Positions 13,481-20,842 of a DNA stretch of 20,842 nt are shown piece after piece (the stretch's first letter is position 1; each line of letters begins with the position of its first letter). This stretch comes from Actinomycetota bacterium (GTDB lineage: Bacteria; Actinomycetota; Actinomycetes; Nanopelagicales; Nanopelagicaceae), in NCBI GenBank assembly GCA_016870855.1, contig VGAF01000012.1, positions 1 through 20,842 of the forward strand. Reading direction: 5' to 3'. Made by a program: the position numbers and the translations under genes. A model generated the notes under the pieces. The model had not been told where the DNA came from and searched no databases. It worked only from the letters and a program-made list of their open reading frames with translations.

Positions 13481-14753
13481 AGTTCCGTTTCTTTAAACCA
13501 AGCGCGGCAAAGAGAATATAAACGAGTGCAATAAGTGCAGGAAGAAGTGCGGAAACACCACTTGCTGGGAGTATGAAGGCCGCGATTACCGCGCCACTAA
13601 CGATTCCGAAATTGACCATCACATCGTAAACCGCAAAGACTCGGCCGCGATATTCATCGGCAATCTTTGATTGCACTAGTGCGTCGTTAGTTACCTTCAC
13701 ACCTTGGCCAGCCATTCCCGCGAAGAATCCGGTTGAAACAAGTAATAGTTCGTTCTGTTCTAAGGCAAGAAAGATGGGAAGGGTTGCACTTGCAAATAAT
13801 GACAACCTAATCCACTTATGGCGACCGAACTTAGCTACGCCAAAAGGAGCAAGAATGGCTCCGAGCGTTATCCCAACCCCAGCAATCGTTATTGCAAAAG
13901 CAAAACCAGCTAGTCCACTTTCTGGATTGCTTGGGTCATTAAAGGTATTTCGATTTAGTAGTAGCGCCATCAAGGTAAGTGCAGTCAACCCACTTCGCTG
14001 GATTGCGGTAGCCGATATTCCAAGGAAACAGTCGCGGATTTTCCGCAGGAAGATAAATGCAGCGACCATCTCTCGATAGGCCTGAGCGACGCTCTCTTTA
14101 CGCACCTCATGAGGTAGCGGGCCTAAATCACCTTTCTTCAACAGAAGCGCAAGCAAGGCTGCAATTAAGAAAGTAATCGAAGAGAGCGAGATAAGAAGTG
14201 CATCGGCTTGATCAGCGTTAACCCGACCCTCTAGAAGATTTCTAATACCAATTCCAACTCCACCACCGAGGACAACCATCACGGTTCCACCAGTTACTGC
14301 TGTGGCATTTACTGAGACAAGGGTGGTGCGACCTTCAGGGCCAGTTGTGTCTAAGAGAAGTGGAAGTCCAGCTGACAGCCCAGCAAGAATTAACCGATTC
14401 ACCCCAAATGCAACCAAGACAAAGATGGTTAGTTCAACTCCGGTGGCCCCATTTCGCACTAAGCCAGCGATAAAGATGAGCGTTAGTGCGCGAAAGAGAT
14501 TTGCAAAGAGAATGATTCTTTGTCGCGAAATGCGATCTAGAATTGTTCCAACGAGCGGTCCTATAAATGAATATGGAAGTAATACGACCGCAAAAGCGGC
14601 GGCGGCGGACTTTGCATCAGGTTGGCGTTCTGGTGAGAATAAAACGAAGGAAGCGAGAGCAGATTGAAAGATTCCATCTGTTAATTGCCCAGTCCAGCGG
14701 ACAGCAAGGAGTCTTATTACATCCGGGAGGCTCTTGATCTTTCCTAGACCCAA
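13452..14753 (-). CDS. MFS transporter
   Basis: Integral membrane protein of the major facilitator superfamily, substrate unknown. The 433 aa product has about 12 hydrophobic segments, a loop PLVGTILDRISRQRII (about 60-75) that matches the MFS motif A pattern GxLxDRxGR, and a second-half equivalent near GVAKFGRHKWI. A central cytoplasmic loop (about 205-225) is charged. The start TTG 14753 lies 10 nt upstream of the end of the preceding glycosyltransferase gene; no better start is evident, though a downstream one cannot be excluded. An MFS gene lies beside the CCA enzyme in Streptomyces too (from memory), so I take it as part of the old locus rather than the inserted segment. Confidence 0.85.
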   Translation of the reverse strand: MGLGKIKSLPDVIRLLAVRWTGQLTDGIFQSALASFVLFSPERQPDAKSAAAAFAVVLLPYSFIGPLVGTILDRISRQRIILFANLFRALTLIFIAGLVRNGATGVELTIFVLVAFGVNRLILAGLSAGLPLLLDTTGPEGRTTLVSVNATAVTGGTVMVVLGGGVGIGIRNLLEGRVNADQADALLISLSSITFLIAALLALLLKKGDLGPLPHEVRKESVAQAYREMVAAFIFLRKIRDCFLGISATAIQRSGLTALTLMALLLNRNTFNDPSNPESGLAGFAFAITIAGVGITLGAILAPFGVAKFGRHKWIRLSLFASATLPIFLALEQNELLLVSTGFFAGMAGQGVKVTNDALVQSKIADEYRGRVFAVYDVMVNFGIVSGAVIAAFILPASGVSALLPALIALVYILFAALGLKKRNFNSDFSPTN

Positions 14754-15823
14754 TGTGCCACCAGTTCTCTTAAGTTCTTATCCTGATTAGCTTGTAGCCA
14801 AACGCGGTACTCTTCAAAGAATCGGGCGTCTATAGCACCCGAAAACTTAGCGATGGCACGAGCAGCCTCGTCAGCCGTATCGTAACCCGCGATAATTTCC
14901 GGGAATTTTTCTCTAAGTTCACGTGTACCAGATGTCTTTCTTGTAACGACAGGGACCCCAAATAACAAAGCTTCACGAATCGCAAGCCCATAGCTTTCAA
15001 GCGGAGCGCTAGAAAGCAAGACTGAAATACTTGCATAAACCTCAGGAATTTCCTTATGTAGAACACGTCCTTTGAAAGTGGCGTCCTTTAATTCTCTACG
15101 AAACAACTCAAGCAATGGACCATCACCCGCAACAAGGTACGAAAACCCCTTCAACATATTTGCAATTTCAATCCATTCCCGTACACCTCTGTCAGAATGT
15201 ACGCGACCGACAAAACCTAAGCTGGGCTGAGATCTATACGAGTAGCTCGTTGGAGTCGAAGGAAACTCTAATGGAATTGGACAGACCACAGTCTTTTTTT
15301 CAGGGATTGGATACAAATCCTTTGCCACTTCCCTTTGATTGGCAGAGACAAATCGGAACAAGTCAATTTTATGGATAGAAAAACGGAAATTAACTCGCTT
15401 CACTAGATTCTTGATACCACCGCCTTGCCAACTTCGCAGATCATTATGAATAGATACCTGTAACTTTGAATTCCTTAATTTTGATTTTAGAAATCGCCCA
15501 ATAACTAATGGCTGAAGAGGGGTTCCAGCGACAAGGTAGAAATGTTCATCTTGCAACTTAACCCTCCTTAGGTATCGGAGAGCCTTCAATGAGAATAGAA
15601 ATAAATTAATCGGGCGATAATCAATCCCTACCAATTCGACTAACGAAATAGATTTATTGGGGTCTATCTTTGCGCCTGATACCAATATAAGAGGTTTTGA
15701 AAAATGAACACCAACGAAGTCGCGGTAACTCTTCACGTAACTTAATTGGCGACCCAATATTTCATCGAAAGAATTTGCGTCTTTATTTACATTGAATAGG
15801 ATGAAAACCGGTTTGCAGTTCAC
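14744..15823 (-). CDS. Glycosyltransferase, GT4-like (GT-B fold)
   Basis: Probable cytoplasmic glycosyltransferase transferring a sugar from a nucleotide donor; acceptor unknown. The C-terminal half has the GT4 pattern: LGFVGRVHSDRGVREWI (202-218), YLVAGDGPLLE (229-239), and the EX7E motif E276/E284 in SAPLESYGLAIREALLFGVP, followed by VTRKTSGTREL. The N-terminal acceptor half is divergent, with VSIHNDLRSWQGGG at 123-136. Start is GTG 15823, 3 nt after the stop of the second glycosyltransferase. The first codons are AT-rich (21 G/C in 15781-15840) and codon choice differs from neighbours (more AGA, ATA, AAA). Together with its partner it probably builds a surface polysaccharide or glycolipid. 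Confidence 0.85.
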   Translation of the reverse strand: MNCKPVFILFNVNKDANSFDEILGRQLSYVKSYRDFVGVHFSKPLILVSGAKIDPNKSISLVELVGIDYRPINLFLFSLKALRYLRRVKLQDEHFYLVAGTPLQPLVIGRFLKSKLRNSKLQVSIHNDLRSWQGGGIKNLVKRVNFRFSIHKIDLFRFVSANQREVAKDLYPIPEKKTVVCPIPLEFPSTPTSYSYRSQPSLGFVGRVHSDRGVREWIEIANMLKGFSYLVAGDGPLLELFRRELKDATFKGRVLHKEIPEVYASISVLLSSAPLESYGLAIREALLFGVPVVTRKTSGTRELREKFPEIIAGYDTADEAARAIAKFSGAIDARFFEEYRVWLQANQDKNLRELVAHWV

Positions 15824-15826
15824 AAG

Positions 15827-16921
15827 CTAGTCCAATAACTCATAGATCTTTTGAAAATTGAATTCACGATTTAGATGTGTTCCGGCAAACACGTAAGCCG
15901 CTTGGCCAAGCCTAGACTGTAGAATTTGATCTCTCATCAAATAATCTATGGAATCCGCAATTGAATCGCTATCTGTCAATAGTAGGCCATTCTCAAAGTT
16001 TGTGATCAACTCTTTAGTTCCGGAGTTTGCTCTAGCTATAACTGGTAATCCCAAAGCCATTGCTTCAATTAGGGAGTTCGGACTACCTTCATGACTGCTG
16101 TTAATCACAAAAATTCTGCTTAATCTCATACATTTAAGTACTTCTTCATGACTTACGCTGCCCAAAAAAGTGACTTTAGCTCCTAGCTCCCGCGCTAAAG
16201 TCTGTAGAAAATTCATCTCTTGCCCATCCCCAATAATCAGCAAAGAGAGTTTCAGTATAGCCACTGCCCTAATGAGTTCTTCGTTTCCCTTAAGTGGAAT
16301 TAATCTGCCGACAGATACAAGATCATAAGATTTCTCAGCACTTTCTATCTTTGGTGAAATTCTCTCGGAATTGCGAATCACAGTAATCCGATTCTCTGGA
16401 ATACCCCAGTTTTTAGCTAGATGGGCGAGATGATTTGAAGGAACAATTAAGTGTTTCGCAGACTTTAGGGATCTTGTAAAAAGATGTCGCTGCAGTTTGT
16501 AAATCCCATTCTCGTTTCCTTGAAAGGATTCAACGTCAAGGTTTGTGGCCTTATTGTTTCGAGCTCGATCCCAAACCACGTCGCTGGGTACCTTCGCGAT
16601 AAATCTCAAACGAAACATGATTTTGCAAAGCAAAGCCTCGTAAAACAACCCACTAACAAGAACAACCCTTTTGGAACGCATCCTTTTCACGCAAAGAATG
16701 GTTCGAAGAACGCGTTTGAAGATACTTGAATTGCGTCCAATAAGGATTACCTGAGAAGTTTTTATGGATACTTTAGATGAAGTGGGTGCCGTTGCAATTA
16801 CACAGCAAGGAACCTCTTTTTCTGTGAGCCAGTTAGCGAAATCAGAGGCGAACTTGGCCGGTCCTCCTATTTCAGGTGGAAAGTTGGAGGTAACCAGAAG
16901 TACTGACGAATCCGAATCCAC
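15827..16921 (-). CDS. Glycosyltransferase family 4
   Basis: GT-B glycosyltransferase of 364 aa. The N-terminus has the glycine-rich acceptor-side motif VTSNFPPEIGGPAKFASDFA (10-29). LIVPSNHLAHLA lies at 158-169. The donor-binding half has DLVSVGRLIPLKGNEELIRA (200-219), LLIIGDGQEMNFL, and the EX7E motif E278/E286 in SHEGSPNSLIEAMALGLPVIA, then SGTKELI. No membrane segment is obvious. Start is GTG 16921 with no visible Shine-Dalgarno, 41 bp from the divergent DUF5318 gene. It leads the leftward unit that continues into the second glycosyltransferase and the MFS gene. The gene is AT-rich (19 G/C in 16081-16140), unlike the MFS and PBP genes on either side. Confidence 0.9.
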   Translation of the reverse strand: MDSDSSVLLVTSNFPPEIGGPAKFASDFANWLTEKEVPCCVIATAPTSSKVSIKTSQVILIGRNSSIFKRVLRTILCVKRMRSKRVVLVSGLFYEALLCKIMFRLRFIAKVPSDVVWDRARNNKATNLDVESFQGNENGIYKLQRHLFTRSLKSAKHLIVPSNHLAHLAKNWGIPENRITVIRNSERISPKIESAEKSYDLVSVGRLIPLKGNEELIRAVAILKLSLLIIGDGQEMNFLQTLARELGAKVTFLGSVSHEEVLKCMRLSRIFVINSSHEGSPNSLIEAMALGLPVIARANSGTKELITNFENGLLLTDSDSIADSIDYLMRDQILQSRLGQAAYVFAGTHLNREFNFQKIYELLD

Positions 16922-16949
16922 ACGTAAAGCGTAGTTATCTTTTCCGATT

Positions 16950-16955
16950 TATCCT
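16950..16955 (+). promoter_or_regulatory. -10 element for the DUF5318 gene
   Basis: TATCCT (TANNNT), 7 nt before the ATG. There is no Shine-Dalgarno; the bases before the start are pyrimidine-rich. A leaderless transcript is predicted. Confidence 0.5.
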
Positions 16956-16962
16956 TCTCCTT

Positions 16963-17361
16963 ATGTGGTCCAAGCGTGCATATGTCGATTTCGCCCTCAA
17001 GAAACGGGCGACGATTGCGGGCATTTACCGGGGCCTTAACACGACATCCGATGCATGCGATGCCGATCCCTACTTAAGAAGGGCGGCGAAGTTTCATGGC
17101 GAACTAACCGCGCGTGATTGCCCGATGTGTCGAAAAGATAAGGTGACTGAACTTCAATATGTATTTGGTGATCAACTTGGACAATACTCAGGGCGGATAA
17201 AGACTCACGATGAATTGGATGAGATGCAGAGCGAGTATGGCGAGTTTCGCGTCTATGTAGTCGAGGTTTGCTTAGGTTGCGGTTGGAATCACCTCACAGC
17301 TTCATATCTTTTAGGCGATGGCGTAGAGCGGAAACCGCCTCGCAAAGTTAAGACTCGGTAG
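16963..17361 (+). CDS. DUF5318 zinc-ribbon protein
   Basis: Actinobacterial protein of unknown function, 132 aa, strongly conserved in pattern: MWSKRAYVDFALKKRATIAG, DACDADPYLRRAAKFHGELT, QYVFGDQLGQYSGRIK and FRVYVVEVCLGCGWNHL. Two CxxC pairs (C53/C56 in DCPMC and C103/C106 in CLGC) make a zinc-ribbon-like site likely. It has no signal peptide or membrane helix. It is normally encoded directly upstream of a class A PBP, as here (9 nt gap), and in Mycobacterium the same pair precedes rpsF. This suggests a link to cell-wall growth, but no activity can be named. The stop codon TAG forms part of the -10 candidate of the next gene. Confidence 0.9.
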   Translation: MWSKRAYVDFALKKRATIAGIYRGLNTTSDACDADPYLRRAAKFHGELTARDCPMCRKDKVTELQYVFGDQLGQYSGRIKTHDELDEMQSEYGEFRVYVVEVCLGCGWNHLTASYLLGDGVERKPPRKVKTR

Positions 17362-17364
17362 CCT
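17359..17364 (+). promoter_or_regulatory. -10 element for the PBP gene, overlapping the DUF5318 stop
   Basis: TAGCCT, 6 nt before the PBP ATG. Its first three bases are the DUF5318 stop codon. It lies in ACTCGGTAGCCTT (17353-17365), identical to 12023-12035 before the CCA-enzyme gene. No Shine-Dalgarno is present. Confidence 0.45.
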
Positions 17365-17370
17365 TCTTTC

Positions 17371-19410
17371 ATGAATTGGTTGCGTGGCCGAGCTGTAAAG
17401 ATATTGGTAAAGCTCGCTGCGCTCTTTGCGATTCTCGGTGGAACGGCCTTTGCAATCGCTTATTTCACAACTGATATTCCGGATCCAAATGATTATGTGA
17501 ACTCCCAAGCCACCATCATCCAATATTCAAATGGTGATGAGATTGGAAGAATCGGTGCACAGAACCGAACCATCATTCCGCTAGCAAAGATTCCGCTAGA
17601 GCTCCGCCAAGCGGTTCTTGCCGCGGAAGATAAGAACTTCTACTCCCAGGGCGCTTTTAATCCAATTGCAATATTAAGAGGTGCAATAAATACGGCGTTA
17701 GGTCGCGGCCTTCAAGGTGGATCCACCATCACCCAGCAATATGCAAAAACTGCATTCTTGACTGCAGATCGAACGGTGCAACGCAAGATCCGCGAATTGA
17801 TCATCGCGATAAAGCTTGAGAATCAATTGACTAAAGATGAGATCTTTGAAGATTACTTAAACACTATCTATTTCGGTCGCGGCGCGTATGGTGTTGAGAC
17901 CGGCGCAAAGGTTTATTTTGGAAAGAGCGTCGACCAGCTAAACGTTGCTCAAGCTGCGGTATTAGCCTCAATTCTCCGCTCTCCCGGTTTCTATGATCCA
18001 GATTTCCGAGAAGGAAATAAGGAACGGTTAGAGAATCGTTATAAGTACACACTAAACAATATGGTTGATGAAGGTTGGCTAGAAGAGAAAGAAGCTGACC
18101 GATTGATGGAGAAGGTTCCCGCAATCCGTCCTCGACTTTCTACCGGACAACTTGCTGGAAACAAAGGTCACCTAGTTGAAGCGGTACGTAAAGAGTTAAA
18201 CAACCTCGGTTTCCCAGATGAACAGCTAATGATTGGCGGACTGGTTGTTCGCACAACCCTTGAGAAAGATGCCCAGGTTGCTGCTGAAGCCGCGGTATTC
18301 CAACAAGCACCGAAAGATGCGCCGGCTGATCTACATATTGGCCTTGTCTCAATCCGCCCCGGAACTGGCGAGATAGTTGCGATGTATGGCGGACGCGATT
18401 ATTTGGAGCGGCAATTAAATGATGCTACCCAGGCAATCACCCAAGCCGGCTCAACATTTAAACCATTTGCACTTATTGCCGCTTTACAACAGGGCATCTC
18501 GCTGCAAACAGTTTGGAACGGAAAGAGCCCACTTATATTTGACGACTTCATTGGTCGTCCTTATGAAGTTTCGAACTATGGAAACAAGTCCTTTGGCGAT
18601 GTCTCACTTCTCGACGCCAGCGCTGATTCAGTAAACACCGTCTATGTTCCACTCGGAATCAAGGCTGGAGTGGAGCGAGTTATTGAAGCGGCTCGAAAAG
18701 CGGGAATCCCCGAAAGCGTTGTGATGTTTCCATCGCCATCTGTGGTGCTCGGAGTTTCCAGCCCGCGCGTAATTGATGTTGCTAATTCATTTGCAACATT
18801 TGCCGCTAATGGCGTGCGTGCAAAACCGCTGTTAATTAAGGAAGTTCTCGGCCCAAATAAAGGCGTTCTCTATCAATCGCGAGTAGAGACCGAACAAGTC
18901 TTTGATGAAGCAGTTATGGCCGATCTCAACTATGCACTTGCTGAAGTTGTGCGCTCTGGAACAGCGGCATCCGCGTTACGTAACTTTGGCCGCCCAGCTG
19001 CTGGAAAGACTGGAACTTCACAACAGAATGCTTCGGCATGGTTTACCGGCTACACCCCACAACTTGCGACCTCCATCGCCTTCTTTAGAGATGATGCGAC
19101 CCAATCTTTAAATGGAATTGGTGGACTTACCTCAGTTACTGGTGGCAGTTTCCCAGCACGAATCTGGAACGCTTATATGAAGGTCGCACTTAAAGGACAA
19201 CCAAAGTTAGATTTCCCAGCGCCATCAAACATCGGCGGAACTGAACTCGTTCCAATCCCAGATCCCATTCCAACAATCGCACCGATCGATGCCGCTAAGT
19301 GGTGTTCAACTGCTGATCTTGAGGGAGCGATGAAGGATCTCAAGGAGTTCTGTACCAAAGCATTGAAGAAGTATGTCTTTGCAACGCCTGATCCAACCCC
19401 AGCTCCATGA
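17371..19410 (+). CDS. ponA: Class A penicillin-binding protein (transglycosylase/transpeptidase)
   Basis: Bifunctional peptidoglycan synthase, polymerising lipid II and cross-linking the strands outside the membrane. The 679 aa product has a short cytoplasmic start, one membrane anchor (about 8-31) and a GT51 domain (about 50-240) with catalytic E86 in AAEDKNFY, then GGSTITQQYAKTAFL (116-130) and the EDYLNTIYFGRGAYG block. The transpeptidase domain (about 320-600) has S361-T-F-K364, S420-V-N422 and K546-T-G548-T. The C-terminus is proline-rich (PIPDPIPTIAP and TPDPTPAP) with a small segment between holding C645 and C661, which could form a disulfide. No PASTA domain is seen. Its stop overlaps the next start by 4 nt (ATGA). 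Confidence 0.95.
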   Translation: MNWLRGRAVKILVKLAALFAILGGTAFAIAYFTTDIPDPNDYVNSQATIIQYSNGDEIGRIGAQNRTIIPLAKIPLELRQAVLAAEDKNFYSQGAFNPIAILRGAINTALGRGLQGGSTITQQYAKTAFLTADRTVQRKIRELIIAIKLENQLTKDEIFEDYLNTIYFGRGAYGVETGAKVYFGKSVDQLNVAQAAVLASILRSPGFYDPDFREGNKERLENRYKYTLNNMVDEGWLEEKEADRLMEKVPAIRPRLSTGQLAGNKGHLVEAVRKELNNLGFPDEQLMIGGLVVRTTLEKDAQVAAEAAVFQQAPKDAPADLHIGLVSIRPGTGEIVAMYGGRDYLERQLNDATQAITQAGSTFKPFALIAALQQGISLQTVWNGKSPLIFDDFIGRPYEVSNYGNKSFGDVSLLDASADSVNTVYVPLGIKAGVERVIEAARKAGIPESVVMFPSPSVVLGVSSPRVIDVANSFATFAANGVRAKPLLIKEVLGPNKGVLYQSRVETEQVFDEAVMADLNYALAEVVRSGTAASALRNFGRPAAGKTGTSQQNASAWFTGYTPQLATSIAFFRDDATQSLNGIGGLTSVTGGSFPARIWNAYMKVALKGQPKLDFPAPSNIGGTELVPIPDPIPTIAPIDAAKWCSTADLEGAMKDLKEFCTKALKKYVFATPDPTPAP

Positions 19411-20630
19411 TTCCTACCTCAATTAATAAAGGCACACGCTTCATCGTCTTATTGGCCTTACTCGCCTCAATTCTCTCTTTCGCCAAATTCCAACATTGCC
19501 GCAGCGCTGGTTGGGGCTCACCTGATGTCTATATCCATATGTGTTACTCCGACTTGTCGGCGCTCTACGGAGCGCGAGAGATAAACGTAGATCGTTGGCC
19601 CTACGAATCTGCCGAAAACTCTGTTGAGTATCCAGTAATTACTGGGCTAGTTATGTGGGCAACTGGCCAAGTCATTAGCGATGAGAACGGATATCGCGCT
19701 TACTTCGATTTAAATGTTGCGCTTTTAGCGCTGCTTTTTATCTTCTCGGCTTGGCTCTTATGGCGGATCAAACCGGAGTTTGCGCCACTTCTTGCCTTTT
19801 CGCCGGCAGTAATCGGATCGCTCTACATAAATTGGGATCTGTGGGCTGTGGCCGCGGCGCTTATCGCAATTTATCTTTTCAAGAATGAGCGCTTTGATTT
19901 ATCTGCGTTAGCGCTAGGCGTTGCAATCGCAACAAAGTTCTTCCCAGTCGTTTTACTTCTTCCAGTAATTCTTTACTTCAAAACCGATATTGCAAAGATG
20001 ATTCGCTACATCGCACTCACTTCTCTAGCTTGGTTTGCGATAAATCTTCCGATCGCGCTAACAAACTTCGATGGTTGGGCCCGCTTCTACAAGATGAACT
20101 TGGATCGAAGTAGCGATCTCGGCTCTATCTGGTATGCGCTACAACTTCGGGATATCACCTTTGGTAACTCGACGCTTCTCTCAATCGCCTTGGTACTTCT
20201 TGCAACCCTCGCAATTGCAAATGTCGCCAATCAATCAAAAGTCACGAGATTTGAAACTTTTGCAATTACTTCCTTTCTCACGGTTGCGGCCTTTGTAACT
20301 ATTAGTAAGGTCTATTCGCCACAATATGTAATCTGGTTAACACCACTTGCACTCATCGCGCTACGTCGCAAAGATGAACGGAGTGCATTTTGGATCTGGC
20401 AAGGCGGTGAGGCGCTTTATCATTTAGCGATCTGGCAATATCTTGCGAGCTATACCGGCGCTAAATTCGGAGTTCCCGAGGGGCTTTACGCTCTGTCGAT
20501 CTTTATCCGCGTGGCGACCCTCGCTTGGTTCGCTCGGAGCCTTATTCACAGCAGCCGGAGCATGGATTTCTCAATGTCAGAGGGCGGGGATAGTCTTAGC
20601 GCCCTTCATCAAAAGGCCCGTCCTATTTGA
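19407..20630 (+). CDS. Membrane glycosyltransferase, GT87/DUF2029-like
   Basis: Polytopic membrane protein (407 aa, about 10 hydrophobic segments) resembling polyprenol-phosphate-dependent mannosyltransferases of the GT87/DUF2029 family, which add sugars on the outer membrane face. Typical features: a first membrane helix, a polar loop with CYSDLSALYG and NSVEYPVITGLVMW (the family's DxxxY...EYP region), then SLYINWDLWAVAAALIAIYL, ALGVAIATKFFPVVLLLPVI and KVYSPQYVIWLTPLALIAL. It is coupled to the PBP gene by a 4 nt overlap and precedes rpsF. The order ponA, GT87-like gene, rpsF is also found in Mycobacterium. The donor and acceptor are unknown; a role in lipoglycan or envelope polysaccharide synthesis is inferred. 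Confidence 0.85.
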   Translation: MIPTSINKGTRFIVLLALLASILSFAKFQHCRSAGWGSPDVYIHMCYSDLSALYGAREINVDRWPYESAENSVEYPVITGLVMWATGQVISDENGYRAYFDLNVALLALLFIFSAWLLWRIKPEFAPLLAFSPAVIGSLYINWDLWAVAAALIAIYLFKNERFDLSALALGVAIATKFFPVVLLLPVILYFKTDIAKMIRYIALTSLAWFAINLPIALTNFDGWARFYKMNLDRSSDLGSIWYALQLRDITFGNSTLLSIALVLLATLAIANVANQSKVTRFETFAITSFLTVAAFVTISKVYSPQYVIWLTPLALIALRRKDERSAFWIWQGGEALYHLAIWQYLASYTGAKFGVPEGLYALSIFIRVATLAWFARSLIHSSRSMDFSMSEGGDSLSALHQKARPI

Positions 20631-20644
20631 TGAATCGCAGCAAC

Positions 20645-20687
20645 CCTCCTGTCGCGGAAATGCCGTGACCGATTAGTCCAGAGGAGG
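20645..20687 (+). promoter_or_regulatory. rpsF leader RNA fold covering the Shine-Dalgarno
   Basis: CCTCCT (20645-20650) can pair fully with AGGAGG (20682-20687), the core of the rpsF Shine-Dalgarno. Directly inside lies a second stem, GTCGCGG (20651-20657) with CCGTGAC (20663-20669), 7 pairs including one G-U, closed by a 5 nt loop. Many bacteria have an S6-S18-binding leader before rpsF with a conserved CCG; this could be one, by inference from position and fold. Confidence 0.55.
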
Positions 20688-20688
20688 T
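20682..20688 (+). promoter_or_regulatory. Shine-Dalgarno of rpsF
   Basis: AGGAGGT, 10 nt before the ATG at 20699: the strongest ribosome-binding site in the window and the one hidden in the leader fold. Confidence 0.8.
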
Positions 20689-20698
20689 GGGGTAAAGC

Positions 20699-20842
20699 AT
20701 GCGTCGCTATGAATTGATGGTGATCCTAGATCCCGATCTAGAAGAGCGAACAGTCGCACCAAGTCTTGAGACATACCTCAAGATCATCAAGGAATCCGGT
20801 GGTCGAGTCGACAAGCTCGATATCTGGGGCCGTCGTCGTATG
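20699..20842 (+). CDS. rpsF: 30S ribosomal protein S6, N-terminal part (runs off the window)
   Basis: Small-subunit ribosomal protein that pairs with S18. The 48 codons present read MRRYELMVILDPDLEERTVA, then IIKESGGRVDKLDIWGRRRM. This is the S6 pattern: RYELMVILDPxLEE, a helix, then GGxVxKxDxWGRRRL. The frame is open to the window end. The usual actinobacterial neighbours beyond it would be ssb, rpsR and rplI (not visible). It may share a transcript with the PBP and GT87-like genes, or have its own promoter near 20591 (TAGTCT, weak). Confidence 0.95.
   Translation, partial: MRRYELMVILDPDLEERTVAPSLETYLKIIKESGGRVDKLDIWGRRRM

Noticed and set aside
14916..14929. CACGTG-centred sequence resembling a third parS
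   Set aside because: It has four mismatches to the 14 bp consensus and lies inside a glycosyltransferase gene; CACGTG alone is common.
20443..20676. 77-codon plus-strand open frame across the end of the GT87-like gene and the rpsF leader
   Set aside because: It overlaps the GT87-like gene in another frame and has no recognisable protein features.
1..20842. CRISPR array, insertion sequence, prophage, toxin-antitoxin or restriction system
   Set aside because: No regularly spaced repeats, transposase, integrase or recognisable defence protein was found on either strand.

Overview
The window reads as the chromosome-origin neighbourhood of a small-genome actinobacterium. Gene order and protein sequences follow the block known from Streptomyces and Mycobacterium: dnaA, rpmH, rnpA, yidD, yidC, jag, rsmG, parA, parB, then trxA/trxB/murJ, a NUDIX gene, a CCA-adding enzyme, a DUF5318 gene, a class A penicillin-binding protein and rpsF. 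Base composition is only moderate for an actinobacterium (samples of 30-63% GC). Genes are tightly packed with many 1-8 nt overlaps, and several spacers look like leaderless promoters. My best guess is a streamlined freshwater lineage of the Nanopelagicales (acI) type. That assignment is an inference from composition and compactness, not from a marker gene.

Layout. Bases 1-273 are the N-terminal part of dnaA on the minus strand. Bases 274-532 are the only sizeable non-coding gap, with DnaA boxes, an inverted repeat and the divergent dnaA/rpmH promoters. Bases 533-5099 run rightwards: rpmH, rnpA, yidD, yidC, jag/khpB, rsmG, parA, parB. They cover a ribosomal protein, RNase P, the membrane insertase and chromosome segregation, with two parS sites lying inside coding sequence. 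Bases 5092-12010 form one leftward operon: NUDIX hydrolase, DUF6049-like membrane protein, murJ, trxB, trxA, cwlM-like pseudo-amidase, PLP aminotransferase. It joins lipid II flipping and its probable regulator with the thioredoxin system. A 33 bp spacer, nearly all one inverted repeat, separates it from the divergent CCA-adding enzyme (12044-13480).

Bases 13452-16921 run leftwards: an MFS transporter and two AT-rich glycosyltransferase genes that look like a later insertion. Bases 16963-20630 run rightwards: DUF5318 zinc-ribbon protein, class A PBP and a GT87-type membrane glycosyltransferase. The window ends in the first 48 codons of rpsF, preceded by a leader that can fold over its own Shine-Dalgarno.

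There is no clear new multi-gene system here. The points most worth a second look are: a CwlM-type amidase that has lost its zinc ligands, next to murJ; parS sites embedded in the starts of rsmG and parA, with rsmG apparently starting at CTG; a 31 bp hairpin/operator holding two mirrored -10 elements; a 13 bp promoter string repeated at two genes; a sharp composition change inside parA; the glycosyltransferase insert; and the rpsF leader fold. No tRNA, rRNA, CRISPR array, insertion sequence or convincing intrinsic terminator was seen.
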